In this document: positions 31,250 through 53,860 of the stretch, one piece after another
How positions within the stretch are numbered: position 1 is the stretch's first letter
How the letters are laid out: each line of letters begins with the position of its first letter
Assembly (NCBI GenBank): GCA_009746045.1
Contig: RPFO01000015.1
Location: 347,529 to 409,528, forward strand
Origin: Mesostigma viride
Lineage: Eukaryota; Streptophyta; Mesostigmatophyceae; Mesostigmatales; Mesostigmataceae
DNA length: 62,000 bases
Direction: 5' to 3'
Position numbers and translations under genes: made by a program
Notes under the pieces: generated by a model
Database searches by the model: none
Seen by the model: only the letters and a program-made list of their open reading frames with translations
Told to the model about the DNA's origin: nothing

Positions 31250-32480
31250 CTCAAAGGATCTGAAATTAATCAACATGTAACAGCGTTACGTGAGCATAAG
31301 TCCTCATTCAGTCAAGTGGGATGGGATGGTTGGAGCTAGTTACAGGGTTGCGGGCACCACGGCCGCAGAATTTCTGTGAATGCCATACGTGGTCACACGC
31401 GGAGCCCCGGCACTGGCTTGGGGGTGGTCTCCTTCAAAACTGCCTGCCACCTATCCTTGCGAACCATCTGCCTCCAGATTACTGACATGCCAGGGGGCTG
31501 CCCTGGTGTGAGCCCATTGCGGCGTGGGTAACACATATCCATGCCTAGTCTATATTCCGGAAAGTCCACGGGTGGCGCCCCTGCCGCGCTTGGCCTGGGG
31601 CACGCCATGTGAGAACAAAACGCCCAGGTTGGGCGGGCTTGGTGCCTGCTGAGCAATCCAGAGTGTCTACCTGTTCTGGGCGTGCGAGGTGCCCGGCTAG
31701 GCCCAGGCGCCTGTGCCTAATAATATGGAAAGCGTAGGATACATCAGCATACAAATCCTCATGGCGAATGTGCATGCTGAATGGAATATTAAGCGCACTA
31801 CGTAGCATCTTGGTGACCGCGCCGTCGAGTTGCTGCTCCAGCTCCGGCGTTAGCGTCCACGTCTCAGCTCCATAGGTCAGGATCGTCAAGATGATGACCT
31901 TGAAGAGGTCTCGTTTGACGGTCCGGGGCAGGGCGGGGTTGCTATACCAGCGACGGTGCTCGTGGAGCTGTGCCCAGGCCATACCAATCCGGGTCATCAT
32001 GTCGTCCTCGCAGTCGGGAAGCCAGCTGCCTAGCAGCTTGAAGCGACCGGAAGCAGGGAAGGGAACTGGGGCGTCGTCTAACAGGCGGAGCTCAGGGGGG
32101 GGGGCCGGCAAGGCCAAGGGCCATGGCCTCCGTCTTGGGGCTGATTTCGAGACCTACCGCCCGGGCCTCGAGAGCCAGGCAGTCCAACCAAAGTTCGGCA
32201 GACGCTGGCTGCTCGATGCGAGTGATGTCGTCGGCATAAATAAGCTCAGCGAGTAAATTCTGCGTGTTAGTCGGGCCCCCTTCCCCGGGCTCATTCTGAA
32301 TCTCGAGGCCCGAGGGGCATGGCCAGCAATGCTAGCAAAGCGGGCACGTGCCTGGCGCACATCATAATCCACTACAATAATGAACAGGTACGGTGACAGG
32401 ACGCGGCCCTGCCAGACGCCGGTCTGCAGTGGACATGGCGGTGCCTGCCATGGCCGCCACATCTACAGCGAGGGGGGTCA
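31250..32480 (-). mobile_element. LINE family 2 fragment, RT end to 3' UTR
   Basis: The minus strand shows the LQTGVWQGRVLSPYLFIIVV reverse transcriptase motif (about 32400) and a degenerate YADD region. A long open part follows (32117-31545) with LTYGAETWTLT and HIIRHRRLGLAGHLARPEQVD, and then the 3' UTR. It is broken by frameshifts, including one near 31550. A TTAA tail is not seen; the 3' UTR merges into TAACAGCGTTACGTGAGC at about 31285, a decayed version of the hairpin. Confidence 0.65.
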
Positions 32481-32580
32481 CGTGCTGCTCGAAGGCCTCC
32501 TTGAGGAGGGGGGAGAGCCCGGCAGCCAGCAAGCCTCCCATGGCCGCGCCACATCTGCAGCGAGGGGGGTCACGTGTGTA
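32445..32580 (-). repeat. Small direct duplication in LINE remnants
   Basis: CCATGGCCGC...CACATCT(A/G)CAGCG, then AGGGGGGTCACGTG, occurs twice about 73 bp apart (about 32451-32490 and 32540-32575). It encloses a segment coding for a block like the LLKEAxEQ motif of the ORF1 remnant at 33.5 kb. This suggests recombination joined an RT fragment with ORF1-derived sequence. Confidence 0.5.
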
Positions 32581-32662
32581 ACAGAATAAAATGGTGGACT
32601 CTGCTCCACTAAATATACCAGATCTTTTACCTCCTGTCACTTAAGGACTTATCAAATCCCAA

Positions 32663-32853
32663 GAGACAGGGGAATTAATTAATTAATTAATTAATAGACA
32701 CGTGACTGCGTCACGTGAGCATAAGTCCTCAGTGGGAGCGGAACATGGGATGGAATGGATGGTATAAGCTATCTAGGTCCTAGTTACAGGGGTGTGGGCA
32801 CCGCGGCCCGAATCGCTATGAATGCCATACTTGGTCATACGGAGACAGGGGAA
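32663..32853 (-). mobile_element. Very short LINE family 2 insertion, 12-bp target duplication
   Basis: GAGACAGGGGAA at 32663-32674 and 32842-32853 flanks a 167-bp insert made of a TTAA tail, the CACGTGAC hairpin (32699-32717), 3' UTR and the end of ORF2. Confidence 0.88.
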
Positions 32854-33420
32854 ACCCCTTGTATTCTCCAGGAGTCTAGACTTGGAGCACTGAGTGTGAT
32901 CGGCTCTCTTCTGTAGGGTACTCCTAACATAATGTACTACGGCGATAGAGAGCTATGGTCCCCTATTGTTCGGGAGTCTCTCTGCTTGTTCATACAGACA
33001 CAAAACTTCCTGTCTACTGGATATGGCTGTCCAATAAGAGGACCTGAAGTGAGGATGTTTGGTTATTAGAAATAAAGTTCTTCACATTCATGGGGGTATC
33101 CGCTTGACGCTTGAGATGGCTACGGTGACAAAAAAACAAAGCTTACGTCTCCTTCGAAACAGAGGAATCCGACGAAATCCTACAGGTCTCAGCCAATCAG
33201 AACACAGACGAACCGGTAAGGTCTCTCTAGATATGCTATACACCCCAAACTGACATCAGTCAGATTACACATAGATTTCAAGGTACTGTCCCGGACCGTC
33301 CAGGGCCCAACACCAAGGACCATTGAAAGGGTACTCCGCAGGTAGGTCCCAAAAAGTCAAGTCAGGCCAGGAATCATTACACGTTGGCCGTACCAAGGAC
33401 TCAGCCATTTACACCGAACG
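32854..33420. other. Intergenic, nothing recognised
   Basis: About 570 bp without a supported gene. A short frame at 33059-33253 (+) has no domain. The sequence is less GC-rich than the LINE remnants on either side. Confidence 0.35.
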
Positions 33421-33427
33421 CTAAACT

Positions 33428-34005
33428 TCAAGTTCGTGCCCACTTGGATGTAACAGTATACACGATGTCAGAAAATATCGCTACGACATACTGCTCGGAG
33501 GCCTCCTTGAGAAGGGTGCGGAAGGTGGCGTCAGTCATGAGGGTGGAGGCAAAGATCTCGGCGTCGGAGCGCCCGAGGAGGGAGCAGAGGGCGATATGCT
33601 GAAGTTGGTGACGGGGGCAGCACGTCAGCATGGCAGCCATACCGTAAGGTGGGCCGCCTGACGGCACGTGAAGACGGGCTTGGTGGTGGAGGTCGATGCA
33701 CATATTCAAAAGCGTGTCGTACGTCACGAAAAAAAGAATGTACAGCAGGTCGTTCGGACCTTGTTGCCAAAAGTGGGCGCTGATTTGAAGGTCGTAAAAA
33801 GGGCTGGGTGGCTCGGCAGGACGACTGCGTTTGGGCTCAGGCGTGGCCGACGGTGAGGCCGAAGAAGGGGCCGAATGTAGCACTAAAGCTTGGGAAGTGG
33901 CACCACTTCCTTCCAGGCCGGGTGGCGGAGCTTAAGGCGTAGCTTCAGGGCTCAGCGCTGCCGCCAGGCTGCGCTGTGTCGTGGTGCTTTTGCTCATCAT
34001 AATAT
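33428..34005 (-). pseudogene. LINE ORF1 N-terminal remnant (another family)
   Basis: The minus strand starts MMSKSTTTQRSLAAAL near 34000, meets a stop after about 22 codons, and continues open as a Pro/Ser-rich segment (SPSATPEPKRSRPAEPPSPF), similar in style to the Pro/Ser N-terminus of the 19.5-kb ORF1. It then has a 100-residue helical block (HIALCSLLGRSDAEIFASTL ... LLKEASEQYV). No coiled coil or RRM follows, so it is a fragment. LINE assignment is by resemblance and neighbourhood. Confidence 0.45.
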
Positions 34006-34628
34006 TGTGTGAGAGCTTCGGGAAAGCATATCAGCGTGTGCGTCTTAGAAAGACGAAGTTATGGGCGCCGCCGTCAGCCATGGCTATCTCGTGGCTTGTG
34101 GCTCGTGGCTCGTGAGTGGCTAGATAAGCATCATGCCGTACCCTAAGTATCGTGCCACTATGATAGACTACAGCCTTGCCAAGTGGCGTGAATTGCAAGG
34201 AAGACAAGGATGGCAGCCGGCATACTTCATGCATCCCAGCGCTTGTATGACATTGTTCAAGAAACCTTTAGGGCAGCCAGACAACTGCAGTCTTGGTGAG
34301 GGATACCTGGAAAGCACACAGCCCACGACAAATTATGCATATTACATGTTACACATTTTCAGCAAGACGCACATAGATAATTAAAAAAGCCACTCACAGG
34401 GGCAAAAAAGTTGCACACATACGCAGTGACTGGTGCATGTGGTGATGAGCGTCACCATGAGTAGCGCAGGTGGTCAAGAACGAGCGGATGCATCATGCAC
34501 TGCAAAACATCATTGCTACACTGACCCTACAGGGGCAACACCCACCTATAATTATTTCCAGGTAAAAGCACATATCCAGCATTCCTGAGAACAAGCATAC
34601 AAGAAACAATACATACACCAAGCCTTAC
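34006..34628. other. Intergenic, nothing recognised
   Basis: About 620 bp with a small CGTGGCTTGTGGCTCGTGG repeat near 34090. No gene, RNA or element end is identified up to the DNA transposon at 34629. Confidence 0.35.
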
Positions 34629-36354
34629 CCCGTGTTTTTTCACAACGCGATACATCGCGTTGTAGGGGTAGACGCAAGGTATCGTGTTGTAATCTGACAC
34701 GTGGCAGACACAGTAGATACGAGATTTTCGGTCTGAAACTGGGCGGACGGACTCCTTACATTCCGTAGAATTCAAGAAAAAATCCTGGTATTTTTTCAAT
34801 TTTTGGGGGGGACAAATATGTGCCGCTGAAATCAGGCATTTTTCCGTGACGAAGGTGAAGACGACGGCGATGGCGGAAGGTAGATCTCGCCAGTTTTCTC
34901 GCGAATTTCAGTGGCTGTTAGGTGGCACGACCATGAGGTTGCATGTATAGGTTGATCGTTTGGTTTCTACGAATTTGTCGAGGTACTTGAGCAAAGGAAA
35001 CGTAGATATTCCAGTTTCTCACCCAACTTTTTGCGGAAACCCTGGAAACCGGCATCCATATTACTACGGCAAGACTCGGGTCTGCTGCATCACCATGCTT
35101 GGTATTTCCATGGCGTATCGACTTCGTAACACATGTTTATTCATTCCGAACGCCCGGACTCTCGGCTAAACAGAGATTTGTGCAGACTTTTATGGGGTAG
35201 CTCCGGGCATGATGGTGCCAGCAAATACCAGTAAGGGGTGACCCTGGCTATTGCTACGGTATGCTGTATTTTCCTGGAAATGGCCTCTGCAACCGGCTCC
35301 ATAGTGCATGCAGGCGTAAGTATATCATGTTTCTACCTAGTTTCTGCCAGTTTTCCACTTATTTCTACCGAGCTCTGCCCAGCCTCTCTAAGATCGCCAT
35401 CCTACTCGACGTTGCTTGCATGTCAGCCATAGCAGGTTGCAGTTGTGAAGTATTTAGGTGCTGTATATGCCGTCAAGCCGTGTATATATCCTGAGGATGG
35501 GATATTGATGGTTTATACTGCGTTGATTGTGCAAGAAGATCAGCTAGGTGCCCATAATCATGGTGTATAATCATGTGTTGTTAGAATCTTGCCACCAATT
35601 GCTAGCATGCATTCCAGCGTCATCTTTGCCTGCATGTAAGCTCATGGATCACTCAACCTATCCAAGCCTTGCATTACACGTGCCTCTTTCTGTCTGTATT
35701 GCACGCGTTATGGAATGAAAACCCAGCACCTCCCTTCCCACGAGGCATGTGCTCAACACGTTGTGAGAGTGGATGATGCTTTGGCTATGGCTGCCTGATT
35801 CAGTCATATTAGGTCATCCAGTCATGATGTTTGATGCATGTTTGATGCTGTATAACTTATACAACACCTATTTTCAACGTTTTGACCCTCCTAGCTCATT
35901 ATGGCCCCGTTTATGGGGCTCGTGCCGTTGCGTCATGTTGTAAAGGGCTCTCATGTTTCCCACTGCGTTGTACTGCGTTGTGCTTGTGACGCTAATGAAA
36001 AATAGCTCCAGTGGCCCAATGGGCCTGAGCTTTGTTCCACAGAGTCTGCATTTGTTGCCCATAGCTCGTGCAAGAAGCCAGATTTTTTCATGAACCATTT
36101 GTGAATAAACACATGAGTTGTGACCTAGGGTCAACAAATCGCGGTCATGGTCAGACCCCCCTGTACTCAAACCAGTGTATCTCTCTACTGAATTAGCATT
36201 TGGTAGGTGTGAGTAGCTAAAAAAATCCTTTGATTTATGGGCTTTCAGGAAAGTATACACATGACTATAAAAAAAAAAATCACTAGATGTTATGACGTGT
36301 TCTATAAATAGCTCACAACGCAATATATCACGTTCTTAAAAAAAAAAACACGGG
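34629..36354 (+). mobile_element. DNA transposon with CCCGTG ends, copy 2 (uninterrupted)
   Basis: This 1726-bp element starts CCCGTGTTTTTT and ends AAAACACGGG, with AACGCGATACATCGCGTT near the left end and a decayed version near the right. It aligns along its length with copy 1 at 17067-19214 and carries the empty site (from about 35913) where copy 1 has a LINE. Its flanks are TTAC and CTAG, so the TTAA duplication is not preserved here. Internal frames are short and show no transposase. Confidence 0.75.
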
Positions 36355-36699
36355 CTAGGCTAGCTTATACTACATTAACAACATATACACCAAGCCTCAA
36401 CCTAAATGATACTGCACATTAGGATGCCTGGGCGATGGACAGTGATCGCAACAAAGGCCGCACTCAAGGCCGCACGGATATGCGCTGGGATGGCACAGAA
36501 AATAAAAATATAAACCAACCTCCCGAACAGCCCAACCCCTCCAATCTGTTAAGGGCTAAGGGTCAATAACAACTGCCCGCTCCTATTACCACCGACCCCG
36601 CACGGCCATGAGCACCACCAACGGAAGGAGGGACAGCAAACGAAAACCCCATCGCAACTGGCATTGAACGCCAAGCAACGATATGAGCATTTATATCAA
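36355..36699. other. Intergenic, nothing recognised
   Basis: About 345 bp. The only notable point is that TATACACCAAGCCT near 36391 resembles CATACACCAAGCCT left of the transposon at 34612, so a rearranged or larger flank duplication is possible. No gene is seen. Confidence 0.35.
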
Positions 36700-36930
36700 A
36701 GAGACAACCAGCACAGGCCAGAAATCTGGAAGGATCCGGACCATGGTAGTTCGAGCTGTTCTCTTGTCCGCTTTCTTCTTGCTGTTATCTTATCCGCGTT
36801 TGTCGAGGTGTTCAGGATGATGGAAATGAATGGAGGTGGATATGTGTAGCCGTGGACATTAAAAACTATGGCTGGCGAACGTTCATCGCGACCTAGACGG
36901 TTTAGCTAAAAACAACCTCGCGTGATCAGG
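36700..36930 (-). repeat. Dispersed repeat M, reverse copy
   Basis: Read on the minus strand, it shows the same ordered landmarks as the 5.8-kb copy (GCCCTGATCA, CCGTCTAGGTCG, CATCATCCTGAACA, CTACCATGGTCCGGAT, GGTTGTCTCTTTGATA) with an extra 20-30 bp segment before CTACCATGG. It is clearly older or of a different subfamily. Confidence 0.6.
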
Positions 36931-37074
36931 GCATAGGAAAAATTTCGGTTCGGCGATTGTACGAAGCTCAACAAGCACCGTTTAAGGCATGATGAAAGAT
37001 TTTGGTACAATACTGGATTCGAACAAGGACGTCTTGCACGATTTTGCGACTATAGGTGCCTCCTGATCATGAGG

Positions 37075-38512
37075 CATCCCAACAGTGTTTCTAGTAACGT
37101 GACGTTTTCGTCAAATGTTGACGCAAAACACAAATTTCGCCATGAGACGTCAACATTTTAGGGTAAAACGTCAACACTTTGACGCCAAAAAAATGCCGAA
37201 TCGTCAACATTTTGACGTTCGCGAAGTGTTCGTGCGTCAAACGGGTTTTGAACACAAGGGGCTCGGCGTCAACTGACGAGCGCCATGAGGCGCGGCGTCG
37301 CTGGACCGGGGGGTAGGGGCGCAGCGTCAAGCACGAGAACTTGTACAATATACTCCTTGTTACTGGACTATACTAGCTGTCTGGAACATTCATGATACGG
37401 TGCGGAAATCTTGCCAGTTTGTTTGCCAGCAGGTCTTTCTGAGACACACATCGGGCACTTGGCACGTACTGTTCTAGGCTTTGCCTGTCACGGTGCAGTG
37501 GAGGTAAAAGGACGCAGCAAGCCAGCAACAGATCCAAATCAAACAACAACAACCGAGGGCATTAAATGCAGGCGAAGCGATACTTTAATCGTCGCAGCTC
37601 GCATTAGATCGTTTCCAATGGATGCGTTTTGCTTTTAAAGTATTTCGGTAAAGAATGGCTAACAAAAAAGGTGCTGTATCTTTCAAGTCAGAGTCCATCG
37701 CTAGCTTGTTAATAAAAAGAAACTGGGTGGACCGGCTTCGGATGATGCGGAAAAGGATGTCGTGGATGTTGGCAGGATTTTGGCGGATGATAGGCAGGGT
37801 AAGCACCGTCGTGCCAAGCGGGCGAGAGAAGAGCTTGACGAGGCGGTTGATGTCGGGGAGAACGAAAGCGGCACTGAGAAAGCGCCTGCGCCTACAGCAA
37901 CTGAAACTGCGGGACGATCGAGGGTCGGCCGTCTCTGCCGGAGGGAAATCTGGGAAGAAAACTTCGAGCGCGGCAGGAGAAAGCAACCTGGCAACAACAA
38001 GGGGATCAGGCAGTTGGCTTTGATGGGCATAATGTTTGCAGAGTCTACAGGGTGCGGTCAGCCCTGCACTTTTGACACGTGTGACTTGTTTGTTTTATCC
38101 TACGGCTTATGCCCTAGAGGCACACTGGCAGAGTCGCACGGGCAATACCTGTGATCCGGATTATATCATCATTATCATGTCTTATTTCCGCGACTGCTGG
38201 GTTTTTATACGGTGGCTTTTAAAAAGGCTCAGGCTATAATTTAATCATTTTAATAAACGCACGTTGTTGTGGTACCAACACCACATGAGTCGTGACGCCC
38301 CTTTCTCCTTCTGTTATCAATGAGATAACGTCTATATTTGCAAGCTATTCCCCAAACTAGCAGGCCTAGGCCAGCCCCCCCCCCAAAAAAAGCAATCATC
38401 ATGTTTGACGCTACGCCGGGGCAAAAAGTCAACATTTTGATGGAAGGGTCAGGGGCAAAAGTCAACATTTTGACGTTTCCTAAAAACCTCTACTAGAAAC
38501 ACTGCATCCCAA
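37075..38512. mobile_element. hAT-type DNA transposon, non-autonomous, 8-bp target duplication
   Basis: Terminal inverted repeats CAGTGTTTCTAGTA (37083-37096) and TACTAGAAACACTG (38491-38504) are flanked by the exact 8-bp duplication CATCCCAA (37075-37082 and 38505-38512). CAGTG-type ends and an 8-bp target duplication define the hAT superfamily. Many GTCAACATTTTGACG palindromes lie just inside both ends (about 37100-37220 and 38400-38480), probable transposase-binding or hairpin sequences. The 1422-bp body lacks a recognisable hAT transposase. A weak + frame (about 37655-38154, Lys/Glu-rich) may be a remnant of coding sequence. Confidence 0.9.
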
Positions 38513-38840
38513 GCTATAGCCCAACTGCGGAAAAGCTCTTTCCAGGAGAGCGGTGCAAGTGCATCTAACATTTCCTTTATAGATACAATACTCAATCACC
38601 AACTAGCTGCATGTCTCGGCCACATGCCACAGTTGAGATGATAAAAAGCAACGTTTTCTAATACACTAGGGCGGCATGAGAGCACACTGCCAACTGCTCC
38701 CTGGGGATTCCATGACCTGCTGCCAAACGCACCGGATCACCACACGTGTCCTGCTGCCGTCGCACGCAACATGACCGCTTGTTTCCACTGCACACCAGCT
38801 GCCCCATTCTACGCGACCCCTCACAATCCCGAATATGTGA
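38513..38840. other. Intergenic, nothing recognised
   Basis: About 330 bp between the hAT element and the degenerate repeat next to the PHD gene. No gene, RNA or element end was found. Downstream exons or the poly(A) site of the minus-strand PHD gene could be here, but no splice-consistent coding segment was identified. Confidence 0.35.
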
Positions 38841-38845
38841 CACTT

Positions 38846-39149
38846 TCTTGCCACCCCACGTGCCGGCTCATCCTCCTCCGTAAGACCTGTCACCACCCTA
38901 CGTACTGGGTCATCCTGTTTTGTTCGACAGCACACATCACCAGCCCACGCCTGGGACCCCGTGTTCCGTCGCAAGAGCCAGCGTCTACCATTCTATGGGA
39001 CCCATGAACACACCTCACCTAATTGCCACCCCACGCGCCGGCTCATCCTACCCAATGCATGAGTGTCCCAGATGTACAACCTTGCTGCCACCCCACGCAC
39101 CAGCTCGTCGTACCCGTCATCGTACACCACCCGTCACTAGCCCACGCAC

Positions 39150-39165
<16 letters not shown>
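38846..39165 (-). repeat. Degenerate repeat containing copies of an exon end
   Basis: Variants of CCCACGCACCGGCTCGTC (plus strand) occur at about 38854, 38890, 38943, 39028, 39091 and 39141, spaced roughly 50-65 bp. The last one contains the end of the final traced exon and its presumed donor (CCG|GTGCGT on the minus strand). The 3' exon boundary thus appears to have been tandemly duplicated and then to have decayed downstream. Confidence 0.55.
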
Positions 39166-50987
<11,822 letters not shown>

Positions 50988-53100
50988 CGGTAAGCTGTTG
51001 GAGATACCGAGGCAGGGACGCGGCAGGGCATCGGATGGGACGAATTAAGCACAAGTAATTAGAGATACGCAGGAATTCGGGGGTGACGTAGTACTTTGAA
51101 TTCACCAGTTGTTTCCTTCACTTCTAGCGCACAATATTCAAAAACAAAGACGACTACGTGCTTCCGACCAAAGGCGCGAGCGAGAGCTACAGCGTAACAG
51201 ACGCTCTACGGCGGCGTCAAAACTCACCAGGTGTAAGGGCACGCGACATGGAATGCCATTTCCGCCTAGCTGTCCTCGCACAACCTTTTTGCTTTTTTCG
51301 CAATTGCACGAATGTTTCCCTTACATCGCCTAGTGAAGCAACAAAAGCACGGTCTTCTCAAATCATACACCAAAAATATTGCGAGAAAAAATTTTAAGCA
51401 CCAAAGGGCGCCTTAATTTAAATCCCAATAATCTCTGCAGCTCTAAAAATTTCTGCAGCTTCGACGCGGCCTAACTTATTCAGATTCAGATGCCCGCCAT
51501 ACTAGAATTCTTCCCAGAAACAATTTTCAGCGAGGATATGGTTGCAATGCAGTCGGGGTAAAATCAGTTGTCCGAGTGCAGTCGGGGTAAAATTGGCGAA
51601 TCCGGTACCAAATGCTCACTTATTTGCCCACTAGTTTTTCGCAGCCTGTTCAAGGCCTGTTGGCCATTCGACTTGGCATCAACATATATACTAAAGCTTG
51701 TAAAACGCAGCCTTGGCACAATTTTAGCTAACACTCTTTCGAACGGCTTTCGGCTCCAGCCACTCAGCGGCGCGACTTACAGTCCGCTTGACGAATGAGC
51801 TGCGCGAAATTTCGTTGCGACCAATCACGAAAAGGTCAAACCACGGCGCGCCCATTTTTGAGGTTTCTGAAGCGTTACATCCAGATGAGCCATTTGGCAG
51901 AGGTCCGTATGCCCAGATGGCTCCTACTAGAAAACTCTGCGATTTCCTGTGTTCGCGAGCTCCAGATATAACCGTCGCAAACTTTTGGGCTGTTGGACCA
52001 AACTTTCTGTTGGCGATATCCCGTTACAAACGCGCAGGAAGCTCACACGTGGATTTTCCTCTGCTCCACCGCTTGTAAGCGATTTCCCCCTGCTGTCTGC
52101 GGGTTTGGCGAGGTCACTCATCCCCGCGCGCATCGCGCTCCCGTGCAGGGGTAGCAGTCAATCTGGAGCTTGAACTCCGCAAGTAGTTCGCGAGCTCCGT
52201 CCACTGCGCGGTTGCGCAGTTTGTCCCTTTTTAGCAATGTACATATTGTGCAACTTCCCATCTCGTGCTTACGGACACTTCAGGCGCCAAGGCCCACCTC
52301 ATCATACGATTAATTGAGACGTATCGTGTTCGAACCTTCATAGGCATTCCACTGCATCTTGGATTTTTTTCCTTCACCCTTTTGCCAAACTCCGTGAATC
52401 TTGTGGTCGAAACTCTAAAGCTAGCGCGCGCTCCTTGGCGGGACTAGCGCCTCTTGGCACTCGACGGAGGTACGTGGTGACTCACATCTCCCTAGCCGGG
52501 GAGGCGGGCGAGTCTGGCGCGGCGCGCCTGTCCTGGAGGCCATTGGGCGCCGGAATAAGAAATCCCGGAGCTGACGAGAGTGCTTCTGTGGGGGTTCGTT
52601 TACATTGGGGCCAGGCGGACAGCAGAAATTGGGGGCGTGGGGGCACGCCACGTAGTCACCTCCGCGAGGAGACTGGACTGCGCGAGTAGCGACGAACTGC
52701 GGCAGGGGAACTGCGGGCTGCCGGGGTGTGGGGGGGTCCGTTAATCTGGGTGGGGGGGGGGGTGCGGGGGTGCGGGGTGCGGAGAATCGGCGGTGGGGGG
52801 GGGTTTGGGAAATCGCACCCGGTGCTGGGCGCACCCGATGACAGATGACAATGACGAGAGGCTACGGTACGCGTCGATAAATACGGGTAACGCTTGTGAA
52901 AGGAACGGTGTGGGCTGATAAATACGGGTAACGCTTGCAGACGCGGCGGCATGAGCCGGAAACTTTGTGATCAGGGACGAAACGAACGGAAAGCGCAGCC
53001 TACTGGCTCATACTCGTGGGTCAAGATGGCGGCCTATGGGCCATACCATGCCAAGGCGGCCGCGTAAAGTGTTTATGAACGGTGATTTTGAACGTGGCGT
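50988..53100. other. Intergenic or unresolved 5' part of the PHD gene
   Basis: No convincing coding segment was found. More 5' exons of the PHD gene may lie here. Notable small features are duplicated GTTGTCCGAGTGCAGTCGGGGTAAAAT-like text near 51550-51590 (GCAGTCGGGGTAAAAT twice), a G-rich stretch at about 52725-52805, and GATAAATACGGGTAACGCTTG repeated at about 52874 and 52917. Confidence 0.4.
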
Positions 53101-53158
53101 AAGAAAGAACCTGGCCACCACGCCGTTGTACAAGGCGGGAAAATAATCAAAGGAACGT

Positions 53159-53860
53159 TTGGTTACGACCGGGGAGGACGGCCATGTTTTGGAGTGCACA
53201 TGCCAATTTCCAACCTTTGTAGGCCTCCCATGCCGCCATTGTTTAGCCGTTGAGGTGCATCTTCATCAGTGCAAGCAGGTGCCGATGCAATTGGTGTGCG
53301 ATAGGTGGAAGCAACCCAAGCCGGACACTATTGAGAGCCAGCTACAATTCCAACAGATGGTAACTGTACACCCTGAGAACAGCCGTGATGATGATGTCAA
53401 CGTGGATGTCGCTCAAGGCACGGAGCCTACGTATACTGACATTCTCGCTCACATGAAGGCATGGGCTTCTTTGGCGCATGAGGGTCGTTGTGGCTCGGAT
53501 TTTCTCAGGCATTGTAAGTCATACTGGCAGCAGAAGAGACTGCCATCAAGTCAGGTGAGTCAGCCGGGAGGGGATGGAAGTGCTGCTCGCTTGGTAGAAA
53601 ACCCTTTAGGTCCTCCACCCCGTGGTCGGGGAAAACAACCACGTAAACAAAGAGCACACCATCCCAACGAGCCACCCACGTCAAAACGCAAGGTCTCTGC
53701 AACTCTTGGTGGAAGCGTTGTCGGTGAGGCTACGGGTACTCCGAAGCGGGCCCGGGCCCGGGGCGGGTTCGTTGCTTCTCTTGGTCACGGCAACTGCCCT
53801 AGCAATGCCGCGTCTGCTCCAAGTGTTGGCAGTGCTTCTTCGCAACCCCAACTCCCATGA
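53159..53860 (+). pseudogene. SWIM zinc-finger end of a MULE/FAR1-type transposase
   Basis: The open frame ends at TGA 53858-53860 and has no proper ATG at its left end (the frame opens with TTG), so it is a 3' remnant or terminal exon. Near its start is a SWIM zinc finger, CTCQFPTFVGLPCRH, followed by a Cys/Trp-containing LVCDRWKQPK segment. This is the usual C-terminal pair in Mutator-like transposases and FAR1-type domesticated derivatives. The rest (about 150 residues) is Ser/Pro/Lys-rich with a basic patch (PPRGRGKQPRKQRAHH), consistent with nuclear localisation. No catalytic DDE region is visible upstream, where sequence is degenerate. Confidence 0.6.

Noticed and set aside
37585-37986. 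133-residue minus-strand frame in the hAT element as a transposase
   Set aside because: It has no hAT dimerisation or DDE motifs and overlaps an equally weak plus-strand frame.
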